A DNA stretch of 59,276 nucleotides, taken from CAZFDT01 sp964518335. GTDB lineage: Bacteria > Planctomycetota > Phycisphaerae > Phycisphaerales > Phycisphaeraceae. The stretch's first letter is position 1. The number at the start of each line of letters is the position of its first letter. A model generated the notes under the pieces. It was given only the letters and a program-made list of their open reading frames with translations. It was not told the DNA's origin and made no database searches. Below are positions 6,156 to 15,287 of this stretch, piece after piece. The stretch covers positions 1 through 59,276 of the forward strand of contig CAZFDT010000029.1 in assembly GCA_964518335.1 (NCBI GenBank). The letters are read 5' to 3'. The position numbers were made by a program, and so were the translations under genes.

Positions 6156-8102
6156 TCACTTGCCCCCCTTGGCACGCAGCAGCTCGACAATGTCGCCGTG
6201 CCCCATCTTCGTCGCCCACGCCAGCGGCGTTGCCCACGGCGGGGCGTCGGGCTCGTCCACTGCAACGCCGCGATCGAGCAGCAGCCGAACCAGCTCGATG
6301 CGGCCGTAGCGGCACGCCCAGCCCAGTGCTGTGCTGCAGAGCAGCTCGTCCCGCAACAACGGGTCGGCCCCGGCGTCGAGCAGCAGTTCGGCGAAGCGCG
6401 TGCGGTCGTCGGTCGGCTCGCCGCCCCAGGCGCTGCCACTGGTCGCTACGAAATGCAACAGTGTCAGGCCGAAGCTCGCCCGTGTGTTGGGGTTGGGACC
6501 CTTATCGAGCATCATCTTCATGATGGTGAAGCGCCACTCGTAGCGATACTCAGTCGGCCGCAGCGCGGCGGGCGGATCGCCGCGACGCATCGGTTGGCGC
6601 AGCAGGTCGTGCCACTTCGGATCATCGCGCGACAGGTTCAACCGCGGCAGCGCCAGCTCGATGATGGGCAGGCTCGTGCTGCATGCCGCCGACCACACCA
6701 TCTCGCGGACCAGGTCGGGGTCGTCGCCCGCGTCGTCGAGCATCCGCCGGGCGGCTTCGACATCGTGCGCGTTGCACACGGTATAGACCGCCGCCTTCGC
6801 CCCGCGCGCATAAAGCAGATCCACCATCGCCCGGTCGCCGCGCTCGTAGGCCCGGTCCAGCGGCCAGCTCGAGGCATAGACGTTGGCGCTGGGGTCGGCC
6901 CCGCAGTCCAGCAGGAGCGTGGCGATCGCATGCTCGCCGAACGCCGCCGCGTGCCACAGTGGACCGCCCCACGACCAGGCCTCGTCGTCCGATCCCTCCA
7001 GGCGAATCGGCTCGTCGGGGTTGAGGCCCAGGTCGAGCAGGCATCGCACGGACTCGAGTTGCCCGAAGCGCACCGCCGCGGTGAGCACGCCGCCGCGGAG
7101 CCAGTTCTGCCCTTGCGTGAGCCGCGCGTGCAGCCTTCGCAGGGCCTCGACATCGCCCAGCGCCGCAGCGCCCAGCGGTGTGATTTCGCACCCGCGCGCC
7201 TGCAGCCGCTGCAGGATGCGCAAGGCCGGCTCGCGACGCTGCTGTTGTCGCCAGTTCAAGCTGTGTACCGCGCGATCCATCGGCGTGTCGCCCTTGATGT
7301 CCTCCTTGCGCGCGTCGGCGCGGCGGTCGCACAGCCATTCCACCATCGCGGCGTTGGCCGCGCCGCACGCCACGTGCAGCGGCGTGGCGCCCTCACGGTC
7401 GCACTGCCGCATCAACTCGGGCTGCGCCTGGAGCATGGCCATCGCCTCGTCGTTGCGGCCGTCGCGGATCGCCGCGTTGAGCCTGTCCTGCTCGGGGCTG
7501 ATCGTGACGTTGGGGCAGCTCATCGCCTCGCGGCGGTGGGCTTCCTCCTCCTCGATCGCCGCGACGAGACGGCCCAGGCCCCGCTCCTTCGCCATCGTGT
7601 ACGCTGCAGTGGACTCGCGGTGCGGCCAGATGCCCACGCGGGCGTCGGCGCCGGCGTGCATCAGCGCCCGCACCATTGCCTCGTCGTCGGCCATCACCGC
7701 CCAGTGGATCAGCCGCCGCTCGCCGTCGTCGTCGCCGCTGTAGTTGACCAGCTCCGGCCGGCGGTCGAGCATCCGCCGCACGGTCGCCACGTCGCCGACC
7801 TTCGCCGCCTCGCGCAGCCGTCCGAACGTGACGCCATCGACGTACGCCTTGAGCCGGGGCCAACTGTCAAAGCCATACGACCGCGCCAGGGCGAGCTGCG
7901 CCTGTGACAGCGTGAGCGGTTCGCCGGGCTGCATCGTGAAGAACCGCGCCACGTCGGCCACTGCAGCGGCGTCGCCCGTCTCGCAGGCGCGGTGCAACTC
8001 CTTGGCCTGACGCTTGAGCTGCTCGATATCCGGCCGGGGCGGTAGTTTCCTCAACGCCACCGGCGAACGCGACGGGTACAGGTGCGTGGGGTGCGAGGCC
8101 AT
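6156..8102 (-). CDS. large ankyrin-repeat protein
   Basis: 648 residues without signal peptide or transmembrane segment. The N-terminal ~100 residues are a helical region 'DIEQLKRQAKELHRACETGD' that often precedes ankyrin arrays. Repeats run through most of the rest, with recognisable units such as 'GATPLHVACGAANAAMVEWL', 'GGVLTAAVRFGQLESVRCLL', 'GGPLWHAAAFGEHAIATLLL' and 'ATPLAWATKMGHGDIVELL'. Ankyrin proteins bind other proteins; the partner is unknown. Start at 8102 is supported by AAAGGAG before ATG; an upstream frame extension to 8291 has no such site. A TGCAGT-type motif occurs on each strand within this one gene (near 7603 and 7959). Confidence 0.9.
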   Translation of the reverse strand: MASHPTHLYPSRSPVALRKLPPRPDIEQLKRQAKELHRACETGDAAAVADVARFFTMQPGEPLTLSQAQLALARSYGFDSWPRLKAYVDGVTFGRLREAAKVGDVATVRRMLDRRPELVNYSGDDDGERRLIHWAVMADDEAMVRALMHAGADARVGIWPHRESTAAYTMAKERGLGRLVAAIEEEEAHRREAMSCPNVTISPEQDRLNAAIRDGRNDEAMAMLQAQPELMRQCDREGATPLHVACGAANAAMVEWLCDRRADARKEDIKGDTPMDRAVHSLNWRQQQRREPALRILQRLQARGCEITPLGAAALGDVEALRRLHARLTQGQNWLRGGVLTAAVRFGQLESVRCLLDLGLNPDEPIRLEGSDDEAWSWGGPLWHAAAFGEHAIATLLLDCGADPSANVYASSWPLDRAYERGDRAMVDLLYARGAKAAVYTVCNAHDVEAARRMLDDAGDDPDLVREMVWSAACSTSLPIIELALPRLNLSRDDPKWHDLLRQPMRRGDPPAALRPTEYRYEWRFTIMKMMLDKGPNPNTRASFGLTLLHFVATSGSAWGGEPTDDRTRFAELLLDAGADPLLRDELLCSTALGWACRYGRIELVRLLLDRGVAVDEPDAPPWATPLAWATKMGHGDIVELLRAKGGK

Positions 8103-8391
8103 GACGATCTCCTTTCCGAGTGCAGCCCCGTGTCCGCTTTTCCGGGGGCGAAAGAAGATCATCACAAGGATGAACTCGATATTCTCGAACGCTTCAGGTG
8201 GACTCGGTCCTTCCCGCGGACACGGCGGCGTCCTGAACGCCGTCTGAACGATACTCACGATACCGTCGCCGGGCAACGGGCGACCGCGCACCCACGGTGA
8301 ACTGCCCGCCTATGCTTACCGGCACGCGCGGCGGCGCAGCGCGGGCCACAGCCACCCGGCGCACACCAGCCACCCCGAAGGAACCAGCCTC

Positions 8392-9147
8392 ATGTCCACA
8401 TTTGAGAACAAGCTTGCCATTGTCACCGGCGGCTCGCGCGGCATTGGCGCGGGGATCGCCCGCCGCCTGTCCGCCGAGGGCGCGGCGGTGCTGGTCAACT
8501 ACGCCCGCGGCGCGGCGGCGGCGCAGTCGGTGGTCGCGCAGATCACCGCGGCAGGCGGGCGCGCCGAAGCGGTACAGGCGGACCTGGCCGATCCCGCGGC
8601 GGTGCGCCGCATGGTGGCGGCGGCCGACACCGCCTTTGACGGCGCGTTTGCCGGCCGCGTGGACATCCTCGTCAACAACGCCGGCCTCTTCGAGCTGGCG
8701 ACGCTGAGCGACTGCACCGACGCGCACTTCGACCGCACGATGAACCTCAACGTCAAGGCGGTGTTCATCGCCACGCGCGAGGCCGCCGCACGCATGCCCG
8801 ACGGCGGCCGCGTCATCACCATCGGCAGTTGCATCGGCGATCGCATCAGCTTCGCCGGCTGCTCGCTATACGCAATGTCCAAGTCGGCGGTGCAGGGCCT
8901 CACCCGCGGCTGGGCTCGCGACCTGGGCCCGCGCGGCATCACGGTCAACTGCGTCCAGCCCGGCCCGATCGACACCGACATGAACCCCGCCGAGGGCGAG
9001 TCGGCCGCCGATCAGAAACGCAGCACCGCCCTGGGACGCTTCGGCACCCCCGACGAGGTCGGCGCGCTCGTCGCCTTCCTCGCCTCCCCCTCCGCCGGCA
9101 ACATCACCGGAGCCATGCTCACCATCGACGGAGGAACCAATGCGTGA
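8392..9147 (+). CDS. SDR-family oxidoreductase (FabG-like)
   Basis: 251 residues, the standard length for a classical short-chain dehydrogenase. Visible motifs are the cofactor loop 'TGGSRGIGAG', 'NNAG' at about residue 92, the catalytic Ser in 'ITIGSCIGDR', 'YAMSKSAVQGLTRG' with the YxxxK pair, and 'VQPGPIDTDM'. NADPH-dependent reduction of a keto group is likely. FabG itself is one possible identity, but no fatty-acid genes are adjacent, so the substrate is open. It is a single gene running the opposite way to the ankyrin gene. Confidence 0.9.
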   Translation: MSTFENKLAIVTGGSRGIGAGIARRLSAEGAAVLVNYARGAAAAQSVVAQITAAGGRAEAVQADLADPAAVRRMVAAADTAFDGAFAGRVDILVNNAGLFELATLSDCTDAHFDRTMNLNVKAVFIATREAAARMPDGGRVITIGSCIGDRISFAGCSLYAMSKSAVQGLTRGWARDLGPRGITVNCVQPGPIDTDMNPAEGESAADQKRSTALGRFGTPDEVGALVAFLASPSAGNITGAMLTIDGGTNA

Positions 9148-9226
9148 GTTGATGAGTTGACGCCATGGGGAACCTGCGGCATCGTTCCTCGTCTAAGGCT
9201 TACATCCAGACGAAGGGAGTAACGCG

Positions 9227-10540
9227 ATGCGTGCTGCTTTCATTTCTCTCGTCGTGTTGATCAACTGCAGCCCTGCCCTGGCGGATGGCATGTTCGTCTG
9301 GCGCAAGGGCGCCGACCTGAACGAGCCGAGCCAGAAGGCCGTCATCCTTCACAAGGACGGCCAAGAGGACCTTGTCCTGCAGGTGAAATATCAAGGCCCG
9401 GCGGTGGACTTCTGCTGGATCGTGCCCACACCCAGCAGGCCGGAGGTCGCGGCGGTGGACGGTGATCTGTTCGAGGAGTTGAGCCTCTACACGCAGCGGC
9501 GCGGCAAGTGGGGCTATCGCCAGGCGGACACGGCTGACAAGGACGTGGAGGTCATCGAGCGCAAGAAGGTCGGCGTGTTTGACACGACGATCCTTGAAGC
9601 AAGCGACGCATCCAAACTGTTGGCGTGGTTGAAGCGCAACGACTACGTGTTCCCCGATCGACAGGTGCACATTCTGGAGCACTACACGAGCCAGCCCAAG
9701 CCGTGGGTGTTCACCGCCATGCGGGTTCACGCGGAGGACATGAATGAAGACACAGCACAAAAGCTGCGGGAGGGCACGATTCAGCCCATCCGATTGACAT
9801 TCGAGAGCAAGCGGACCATCTACCCGCTGCGCATCAGCACGGTCAACGCCGGGCAGACGGAGGTGTTGCTGTACGTCTTCGCGGAGACGCCGATGACGCA
9901 CGCGTGGTTCGAGGAGGGGACGGCCCCACACCTATGGGATTTCAATGACCTGACGGAAGAAGATCTCATGTACAAAAGCTTCTTTCGGCGATATCGCGAT
10001 CAGTTGTTCTATCGGCCGGTCGCCGCCGAGGAACTGCCTCGCACCGCCGCGGCGCTGCCCCGACTGCAACGCACGCCGATGTTTCTCACCAAGCTGCGGG
10101 GGCGGTTCTGCTCGGCGGTCATGCTCGACGATGTGGTGCTACGCCCGTGGGAGAGTTTGCCGCAGCACGCGCAGGCCGCGACGGCGCGGCAAACGTTCGT
10201 GCAGGCGGCGCGGTCGATCGGGGCAGGCATGCGCCACGAATTTCCAGATGAAACGGGCCAGCGGTGGAACGACCTCGAATCCTGGGGCGAAGCCAGTCGC
10301 CTAGAAGCACCGCAGCGCAGGTTTGACCTCTCCCTCGCGGCCCTACGACATCTGCACGAGCCTACCGCGGACGACCTCATGCTTCTGGTCGGTGACACAC
10401 ATCGCTGGGTCCGCAGTGAAGGAGCGGACCTATCGAGAGCCGATGCCGCACGGTGGATCGGCGCGTGGGTCCTTGGACGGCCGGATCTGGCGCGTGGCGA
10501 CCGCGAGGAAGCCTGGCGGGTCATCCTTGCCCCAAGGTGA
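9227..10540 (+). CDS. secreted DUF2330-domain protein
   Basis: 437 residues. The N-terminus is a signal peptide ('FISLVVLINCSPALADG'). The mature part matches the DUF2330 pattern: 'KAVILHKDGQEDLVLQVKYQ', then 'VDFCWIVPTPSRPEVAAVD' and a later 'YPLRISTVNAGQTEVLLYV'. The family occurs widely in environmental bacteria and has no known activity. The C-terminal 170 residues have no recognised domain. It probably acts in the periplasm or on the surface. GGAGTAACGCG before ATG supports the start. Confidence 0.82.
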   Translation: MRAAFISLVVLINCSPALADGMFVWRKGADLNEPSQKAVILHKDGQEDLVLQVKYQGPAVDFCWIVPTPSRPEVAAVDGDLFEELSLYTQRRGKWGYRQADTADKDVEVIERKKVGVFDTTILEASDASKLLAWLKRNDYVFPDRQVHILEHYTSQPKPWVFTAMRVHAEDMNEDTAQKLREGTIQPIRLTFESKRTIYPLRISTVNAGQTEVLLYVFAETPMTHAWFEEGTAPHLWDFNDLTEEDLMYKSFFRRYRDQLFYRPVAAEELPRTAAALPRLQRTPMFLTKLRGRFCSAVMLDDVVLRPWESLPQHAQAATARQTFVQAARSIGAGMRHEFPDETGQRWNDLESWGEASRLEAPQRRFDLSLAALRHLHEPTADDLMLLVGDTHRWVRSEGADLSRADAARWIGAWVLGRPDLARGDREEAWRVILAPR

Positions 10541-10615
10541 TCGCACAATCGCTGTTACTTGCGACGGAATGAATCGGATTGGCCAGCGGTTGGTATGGGC
10601 ATAGGAGACCACGCC

Positions 10616-11338
10616 ATGACTACGACTACCCATGCCTCCACGATCACCATTCGCCGCGGCGATGACCGCGGCAAGACCGCGATGGGCTGGCTCCATAGCC
10701 GCCACTCGTTTTCGTTCGGTGGGTACTACGACCCGCAGAACATGGGCTACCGCTCGCTTCGCGTTATCAACGACGACGTGGTGGCGCCCGGCGGCGGGTT
10801 CGGCGAGCACGGGCACGACAACATGGAAATCCTCACGTGGGTGCTCGAAGGCTCGCTTCGCCACGGTGACAGCCTCGGTCACGACCGTCTGCTCGTGCCG
10901 GGTGAACTGCAGCGTATGAGCGCCGGCAGCGGCATTCGGCACAGCGAGCACAACGGGTCGTCGCGCGACAAGGTTCACTTTCTGCAGATTTGGATCGAGC
11001 CGGACCGCGTCGACGTTGCGCCCGCCTACGACCAGCAGATGTTCGACGCCGCGGATCGGCGCAACCGCTGGCAGACGCTCGCCTCCGACGACGGGCGCGA
11101 CGGATCGATGCGCATCCACCAGGACGCCGTCGTCCGTGTCGCCGACCTGGCCGCGGGCGCTGCAGTGGACCTGGGCGTGCAGGCGCAGCGTCGCGCCTAC
11201 GTTCACGTCGCCTTCGGGGCCGTGCGCGTGGGCGGACAGACGCTCGCCGCCGGCGACGCCTTCACCGTCGAGGAGACGGGCGGGCTGACGTTGGTCGGCG
11301 TCGAGCCGGCGCAGGTGCTCTGGTTCGATTTGGCGTAA
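10616..11338 (+). CDS. pirin family protein (YhaK-like cupin)
   Basis: 240 residues with two cupin halves. The N-terminal half keeps the metal-site pattern of pirins: 'FSFGGYYDPQNMGYRSLRV', 'GFGEHGHDNMEILTWVLEG', 'RMSAGSGIRHSEHN'. Pirins bind Fe, and some have quercetinase activity or sense redox state; which applies here is unknown. The start at 10616 has TAGGAGA upstream, whereas the longer frame from 10559 does not. It ends 22 bases from the convergent galactonate dehydratase gene with no visible terminator between them. Confidence 0.9.
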   Translation: MTTTTHASTITIRRGDDRGKTAMGWLHSRHSFSFGGYYDPQNMGYRSLRVINDDVVAPGGGFGEHGHDNMEILTWVLEGSLRHGDSLGHDRLLVPGELQRMSAGSGIRHSEHNGSSRDKVHFLQIWIEPDRVDVAPAYDQQMFDAADRRNRWQTLASDDGRDGSMRIHQDAVVRVADLAAGAAVDLGVQAQRRAYVHVAFGAVRVGGQTLAAGDAFTVEETGGLTLVGVEPAQVLWFDLA

Positions 11339-11360
11339 CTGTCGCCAGACCCGGCCGCGA

Positions 11361-12479
11361 TCACCACTCGGCGATCGAGCCGTCCTCCAACGCGAACGTC
11401 GGCGTGTCCCAGTCGCCGGCGAAGGCGCCCGCCGCGACCTTCTCGTCGTCGAGCTCGACGCCTAATCCGGGGGCGGTGGGCACGTCGATGTAGCCATCCT
11501 TCACGACGAACGGCGTCTTGAGGTAGTCGGCGCCGAGCGTGACGTGCTCCTGGATCATGAAGTTGGGCGTGCAGGCATCGACCTGCAGGCACGCGGCCAG
11601 GGCGATCGCGCTGAGCGGGCAGTGCGGGGCGAGGGCGATGTTGCGGCTCTCGGCCATCGCGGCGATCTTGCGCGTCTCGAAGATGCCCCCGACGTGCGAC
11701 AGGTCGGGCTGGATTACTGCAACGGCCTGCTGCTCGATGATGTCCTGGAACTGCCAGCGGGTGAACAGCCGCTCGCCGGTGGCGATGGGGATGCTCGTGG
11801 CCTGCGCGATGGCCTTGAGCGCGGCGGTGTCGCCGGGCAGCACGGGTTCTTCGATGAAGAGCAGGTCGTAGGGTTCGAGCTTTTTCGCCAGGCGCAGCGA
11901 CAAGGCCGGCGTGGTGCGGCCGTGCATGTCGATGGCGAGGTCGATGGTGTCGCCCGCCGCCTTGCGCGCCGCGGCGACGATGTCCACCGCCTTCTGCATG
12001 CCGGCGGGCGACTCGAGCATGCGGCAGGCCTCGACCGGGCAGAACTTGTACGCCGTGAACGCATGCCCGCCGATGTGGTGCATGAAGTCCTCGATGTAGT
12101 TGCCGGTCTTGCCTCCGCCGGTCCAGCCGTACATGCGGATGCGGTCGCGCACCGCCCCGCCCAGCAGCTGATACACCGGGACGTTGAGCGACTTGCCGAG
12201 TATGTCCCACAACGCCTGCTCGATCCCGCTGATCGCACTGCAGAGGATCGGCCCGCCACGATAGAACGTCTGGCGGTACATCATCTGCCACAGCCGCTCG
12301 ATCCGCCGCGGGTCCTGGCCGACGAGCATGCGTTCGTACTCGTGGACGCACGTGGCGACGGTCTGCGCCCGCCCTTCGAGCGTCGCATCGCCCAGGCCGA
12401 CTAGCCCAGCGTCGGTGTGAACCTTGAGGATGAGCCAGCGCGGGCGAACGTGAAGCGTCTGGATGCGGGTGATCTTCAT
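11361..12479 (-). CDS. dgoD: D-galactonate dehydratase-type enolase-superfamily enzyme
   Basis: 372 residues, close to E. coli DgoD in length and alignable from end to end. Features are 'MKITRIQTLHVRPRWL', 'YRGGPILCSAISGIEQALWD', 'DMHGR' with a metal-ligand Asp, 'LFIEEPVLPGD', 'ATGERLFTRWQFQ' with a metal-ligand Glu, 'IQPDLSHVGGI' and 'APHCPLSAIALAACL' with the catalytic His, ending in 'IAEW'. DgoD converts D-galactonate to 2-keto-3-deoxygalactonate. No KDGal kinase or aldolase is adjacent, so the substrate is inferred by family resemblance, and related aldonate or uronate substrates remain possible. Confidence 0.85.
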   Translation of the reverse strand: MKITRIQTLHVRPRWLILKVHTDAGLVGLGDATLEGRAQTVATCVHEYERMLVGQDPRRIERLWQMMYRQTFYRGGPILCSAISGIEQALWDILGKSLNVPVYQLLGGAVRDRIRMYGWTGGGKTGNYIEDFMHHIGGHAFTAYKFCPVEACRMLESPAGMQKAVDIVAAARKAAGDTIDLAIDMHGRTTPALSLRLAKKLEPYDLLFIEEPVLPGDTAALKAIAQATSIPIATGERLFTRWQFQDIIEQQAVAVIQPDLSHVGGIFETRKIAAMAESRNIALAPHCPLSAIALAACLQVDACTPNFMIQEHVTLGADYLKTPFVVKDGYIDVPTAPGLGVELDDEKVAAGAFAGDWDTPTFALEDGSIAEW

Positions 12480-12628
12480 GGCGGCATTGTCGTGGCCGAC
12501 GTGCCACGTGCAAGCACCCAGCCGGCGACGACACGCTTTGGCGGGGACCGAATCAATCTGCTACACTGCCCGCGTTTGAGGGGACCAAACCCTCCCAACA
12601 TCCCCACCCACTCACACGGAATCCCACC

Positions 12629-13945
12629 ATGAGCTTTGAAATCGAATCCATCCACGGCCGCCAGATTCTCGACAGCCGCGGCAACCCCACCGTCGAGGTC
12701 GAAGTCGCCGTCGCCGACGGAACCGTCGGCCGCGCGGCCGTGCCCAGCGGCGCGTCCACCGGCGAGAACGAGGCGGTCGAGCTGCGCGACGGCGACAAGA
12801 AGAAGTACCTGGGCAAGGGCGTGCTCAAGGCCGTGCAGAACGTCAACGACGTGATCGCCCCCGAACTCATCGGCGTCGATGTCCGCGACCAGGAGTACAT
12901 CGACTCGATGATGCTCGAGCTCGACGGCACCAAGACCAAGTCGAAGCTCGGCGCCAACGCCATCCTCGGCGTGTCCATGGCCGCCGCCCACGCCGCCGCC
13001 GAGGCCTCGGGCCTGCCCCTCTACCGCTACCTCGGCGGCACCGGAGCCAAGACCCTGCCCGTGCCCATGATGAACATCCTCAACGGCGGCAAGCACGCCG
13101 ACAACACCGTCGATTTCCAGGAGTTCATGATCCAGCCCTGGGGCTTCGACGACTTCTTCGAGGCCGTGCGCGCCTGCGTCGAGATCTACCACACCCTCAA
13201 GGGCGTGCTGCACAAGAAGGGCTTGTCCACCGCCGTCGGCGACGAAGGCGGCTTCGCCCCCAACCTCAAGAGCAACGAGGACGCCCTCAAGATCATCGAG
13301 GAGGCCGTCGGCAAGGCCGGCTACAAGTGGGGCCAGCAGATCTTCGTTGCACTGGACCCCGCCACCAGCGAACTCTGGAACGAGGCCGCCAAGCTTTCCG
13401 GGGGCAAGGGCAAGAAGGGCTACTGCTTCTTCAAGAGCGACCCCAAGAACGTCATCAGCAGCGACGAGATGGTCGGCATCTGGGCCGACTGGTGCAGGAA
13501 GTACCCCATCCGCTCCATCGAGGACGGCCTGGCCGAGAACGACTGGGCCGGCTGGAAGACCCTCACCGACAAACTCGGCGACAAGGTCCAGCTCGTCGGC
13601 GACGACCTGTTCGTCACCAACAAGACCTTCCTCAAGAAGGGCATCGACTCGGGCACCGCCAACGCCATCCTCGTCAAGGTCAACCAGATCGGCAGCCTCA
13701 GCGAGACGTTTGATGCAGTGAACCTCGCCATGCGCAGCGGCTACGCGGCCGTGCTCAGCCACCGCAGCGGCGAAACCGAGGACGCCACCATCGCCGACAT
13801 CGCCGTCGCCACCAACTGCGGCCAAATCAAAACCGGCGCCCCCTGCCGCAGCGACCGCAACGCCAAGTACAACCAGCTCATCCGCATCGCCGAGGAACTC
13901 GGCCCCACCGCGATCTACGGCGGGGCGATGTGGCGAAAGGGCTAA
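12629..13945 (+). CDS. eno: enolase
   Basis: 438 residues, standard length. It interconverts 2-phosphoglycerate and phosphoenolpyruvate in glycolysis. Characteristic segments are 'GRQILDSRGNPTVEVEV', 'AVPSGASTGENEAVELRDGD', 'GDEGGFAPNL', 'IEDGLAENDW', 'VGDDLFVTN', the catalytic Lys in 'ILVKVNQIGSL' and the signature 'SHRSGETEDATIADIAV'. Codon use is strongly GC-ending, as for a highly expressed gene here. It is a lone gene followed by a palindrome and a long repeat-rich gap. Confidence 0.98.
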   Translation: MSFEIESIHGRQILDSRGNPTVEVEVAVADGTVGRAAVPSGASTGENEAVELRDGDKKKYLGKGVLKAVQNVNDVIAPELIGVDVRDQEYIDSMMLELDGTKTKSKLGANAILGVSMAAAHAAAEASGLPLYRYLGGTGAKTLPVPMMNILNGGKHADNTVDFQEFMIQPWGFDDFFEAVRACVEIYHTLKGVLHKKGLSTAVGDEGGFAPNLKSNEDALKIIEEAVGKAGYKWGQQIFVALDPATSELWNEAAKLSGGKGKKGYCFFKSDPKNVISSDEMVGIWADWCRKYPIRSIEDGLAENDWAGWKTLTDKLGDKVQLVGDDLFVTNKTFLKKGIDSGTANAILVKVNQIGSLSETFDAVNLAMRSGYAAVLSHRSGETEDATIADIAVATNCGQIKTGAPCRSDRNAKYNQLIRIAEELGPTAIYGGAMWRKG

Positions 13946-13974
13946 TCAGGAACCAGGGATCAGGGACCAGGCGC

Positions 13975-13999
13975 AGCCCCGTCATGCCAATGCGGGGCT
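13975..13999. repeat. 25-bp palindromic repeat, copy 2 (possible enolase terminator)
   Basis: Exact reverse complement of the repeat at 4561-4585. It lies 30 bases after the enolase stop and is followed by GGGCTTTCC, so the GC-rich stem could serve as the enolase terminator. Presence of the same 25 bases in front of ndk shows it is a dispersed element and not a purpose-made terminator. Confidence 0.7.
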
Positions 14000-14148
14000 G
14001 GGCTTTCCGAGGGCGGGAATCCGTCGTCAATGTCTCATCGTTTGCTCCTTGGCACCCCGACGAGGTATCGATACTCGACATAGGCATGCACGGCCACCAA
14101 TTCTACCCTTAGAATCACGCGATGCGCACTCGTCGATTTAGCAAGTAG

Positions 14149-14185
14149 GTTGGGCCGGGTTTTCCGGGGGGATTCGAGGCCCAAC
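14149..14185. repeat. GGCC-palindrome, repeat family A
   Basis: GTTGGGCC and GGCCCAAC bound a 37-base inverted repeat. The arms resemble the GGTGGGCC/GGCCCACC elements at 14238, 57203 and 57250 and probably belong to the same REP-like family. Confidence 0.5.
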
Positions 14186-14237
14186 ATGTCGGACCCGACC
14201 CGCGAAGTATGCCGTGTGAAAACGGGGGGCATAACAC

Positions 14238-14264
14238 GGTGGGCCTCGAAGACTCGGCACCACC
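14238..14264 (+). repeat. GGTGGGCCTCG...GACTCGGC repeat, family A
   Basis: GGTGGGCCTCGAAGACTCGG followed by CACCACC. The same sequence, in inverse orientation and without the one-base change, is at 57203-57228, and a close variant is at 57250-57275, so this is a dispersed interspersed repeat. Confidence 0.7.
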
Positions 14265-14470
14265 CTGCGTGCGGCCCAGACTACTTACTCTGGTCGCTTT
14301 GCCCTCCGCCTTACCCTCCGCAAGCTCCGCGGGCTCCGCGGATTCCGGGGGCTCCGCGCGAAACCTGTCTTGCGACGAGGCGGTGTCTGGTGGTCTTGGT
14401 GGTCTGGTGGCCTGCCCTGAGTTGATCGAAGGGTCTGGTGGTTGCTCTGCACGACTCCCCACTCACGCCT

Positions 14471-14493
14471 CGATGACGAGTACGAGTACGAGG
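14471..14493 (-). repeat. GTACTCGTACTCGTCATCG repeat
   Basis: Read on the minus strand it is CCTCGTACTCGTACTCGTCA followed by TCG. A matching copy is on the plus strand at 17900-17916 after the first Spy-like gene. Both are intergenic. Confidence 0.6.
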
Positions 14494-14780
14494 AAGTAGG
14501 GCCAAGGGGCAAGGGCCAAGGGCCTGGCAGAGGCAGCGGCGTGTTGCTCTTGCCCTCGTCGCTCGACCCTAGGCCCTAGGCCCTGACGCCACACCCCTGT
14601 GCTACTTCCGAGGGTCACAGCAGGACCAGCGTCCGGCCGACCTTGTACTTGCCGGGTTGCGAAAGGGCTTGCGGTTGATGTCCATGCCCCTGCGATGGAT
14701 CGCATCGTCAGCCCGCGCTACACTTGCTGCACGTGCGGATGGCTTGCTGTTGTTCGGAACTCGCGAAGGAGTATTTACGG

Positions 14781-15146
14781 ATGAGTCTTCAAACTGTGGG
14801 CGAACGGGTGGTGGAGTTGTGCAATCAGGGGAGGAACTTTGATGTCATGCGCACGATGTATGCGCCTGACATCGTGTCGGTGGAGCCGACGGGGAAGCAG
14901 ACGGTGGGACAAGAGCCGGTGATTGAGAAATCGGTGCGGTGGGCCCAGGGCGTGGAGATTCATGGTGAGACGGTGGTGGGCCCATTCTTTTGTGCACCAG
15001 ACCAGTTCGCCACCAAGACCATCTTCGAGATCACGCGTAAGGCGACGGGCGAGCGGGTGACGCTTGAGGAAATCAGCGTTTACACGGTGAACCAGAGCGA
15101 TCTGATCACGCGGGAGCAGTTCTTCTTCGGCGGCGATACGTGGTGA
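14781..15146 (+). CDS. SnoaL-like (NTF2-fold) protein
   Basis: 121 residues. The opening 'LQTVGERVVELCNQGRNFDV' followed by 'YAPDIVSVEP' and a later 'WAQGVEIHGETVVGPFF' is the pattern of the SnoaL-like/NTF2 superfamily, small conical folds that serve as cyclases, isomerases or binding domains. No catalytic residues can be assigned. The ATG at 14781 has AAGGAG nine bases upstream. No neighbour suggests a pathway. Confidence 0.78.
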   Translation: MSLQTVGERVVELCNQGRNFDVMRTMYAPDIVSVEPTGKQTVGQEPVIEKSVRWAQGVEIHGETVVGPFFCAPDQFATKTIFEITRKATGERVTLEEISVYTVNQSDLITREQFFFGGDTW

Positions 15147-15287
15147 TGACTGGATGTCTGGTGAGCGATGCGCCTGCGTGGCGGTCGCGCGGGTTGCCAA
15201 TTGGGCTGGGGCGATCTGTGTGCCCGGTGGCGTGTTGCGCATGGCGACTGCGGAGGAGGTAAGCTCGGTGGTGTGGCCGCCGAGGAC

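Larger units (their letters stand above)
14000..14780. other. repeat-rich intergenic region
   Basis: About 780 bases with no credible gene; frames here are short and lack ribosome-binding sites. It contains two GGCCCA-type palindromes (14149-14185 and 14238-14264), runs built from CTCCGCGGG and GGTCTGGTGG units near 14320-14440, a GAGTACGAGTACGAG repeat (14471-14493) and alternating CTAGGCCCTAGGCCC/AAGGGCCAAGGGCC stretches (14505-14585). All belong to dispersed families seen elsewhere in the window. Confidence 0.7.

Noticed and set aside
8392..9147. SDR as the missing ketoreductase of the aryl-lipid cluster
   Set aside because: It is 11 kb away, monocistronic and separated by unrelated genes; the link cannot be supported from position.
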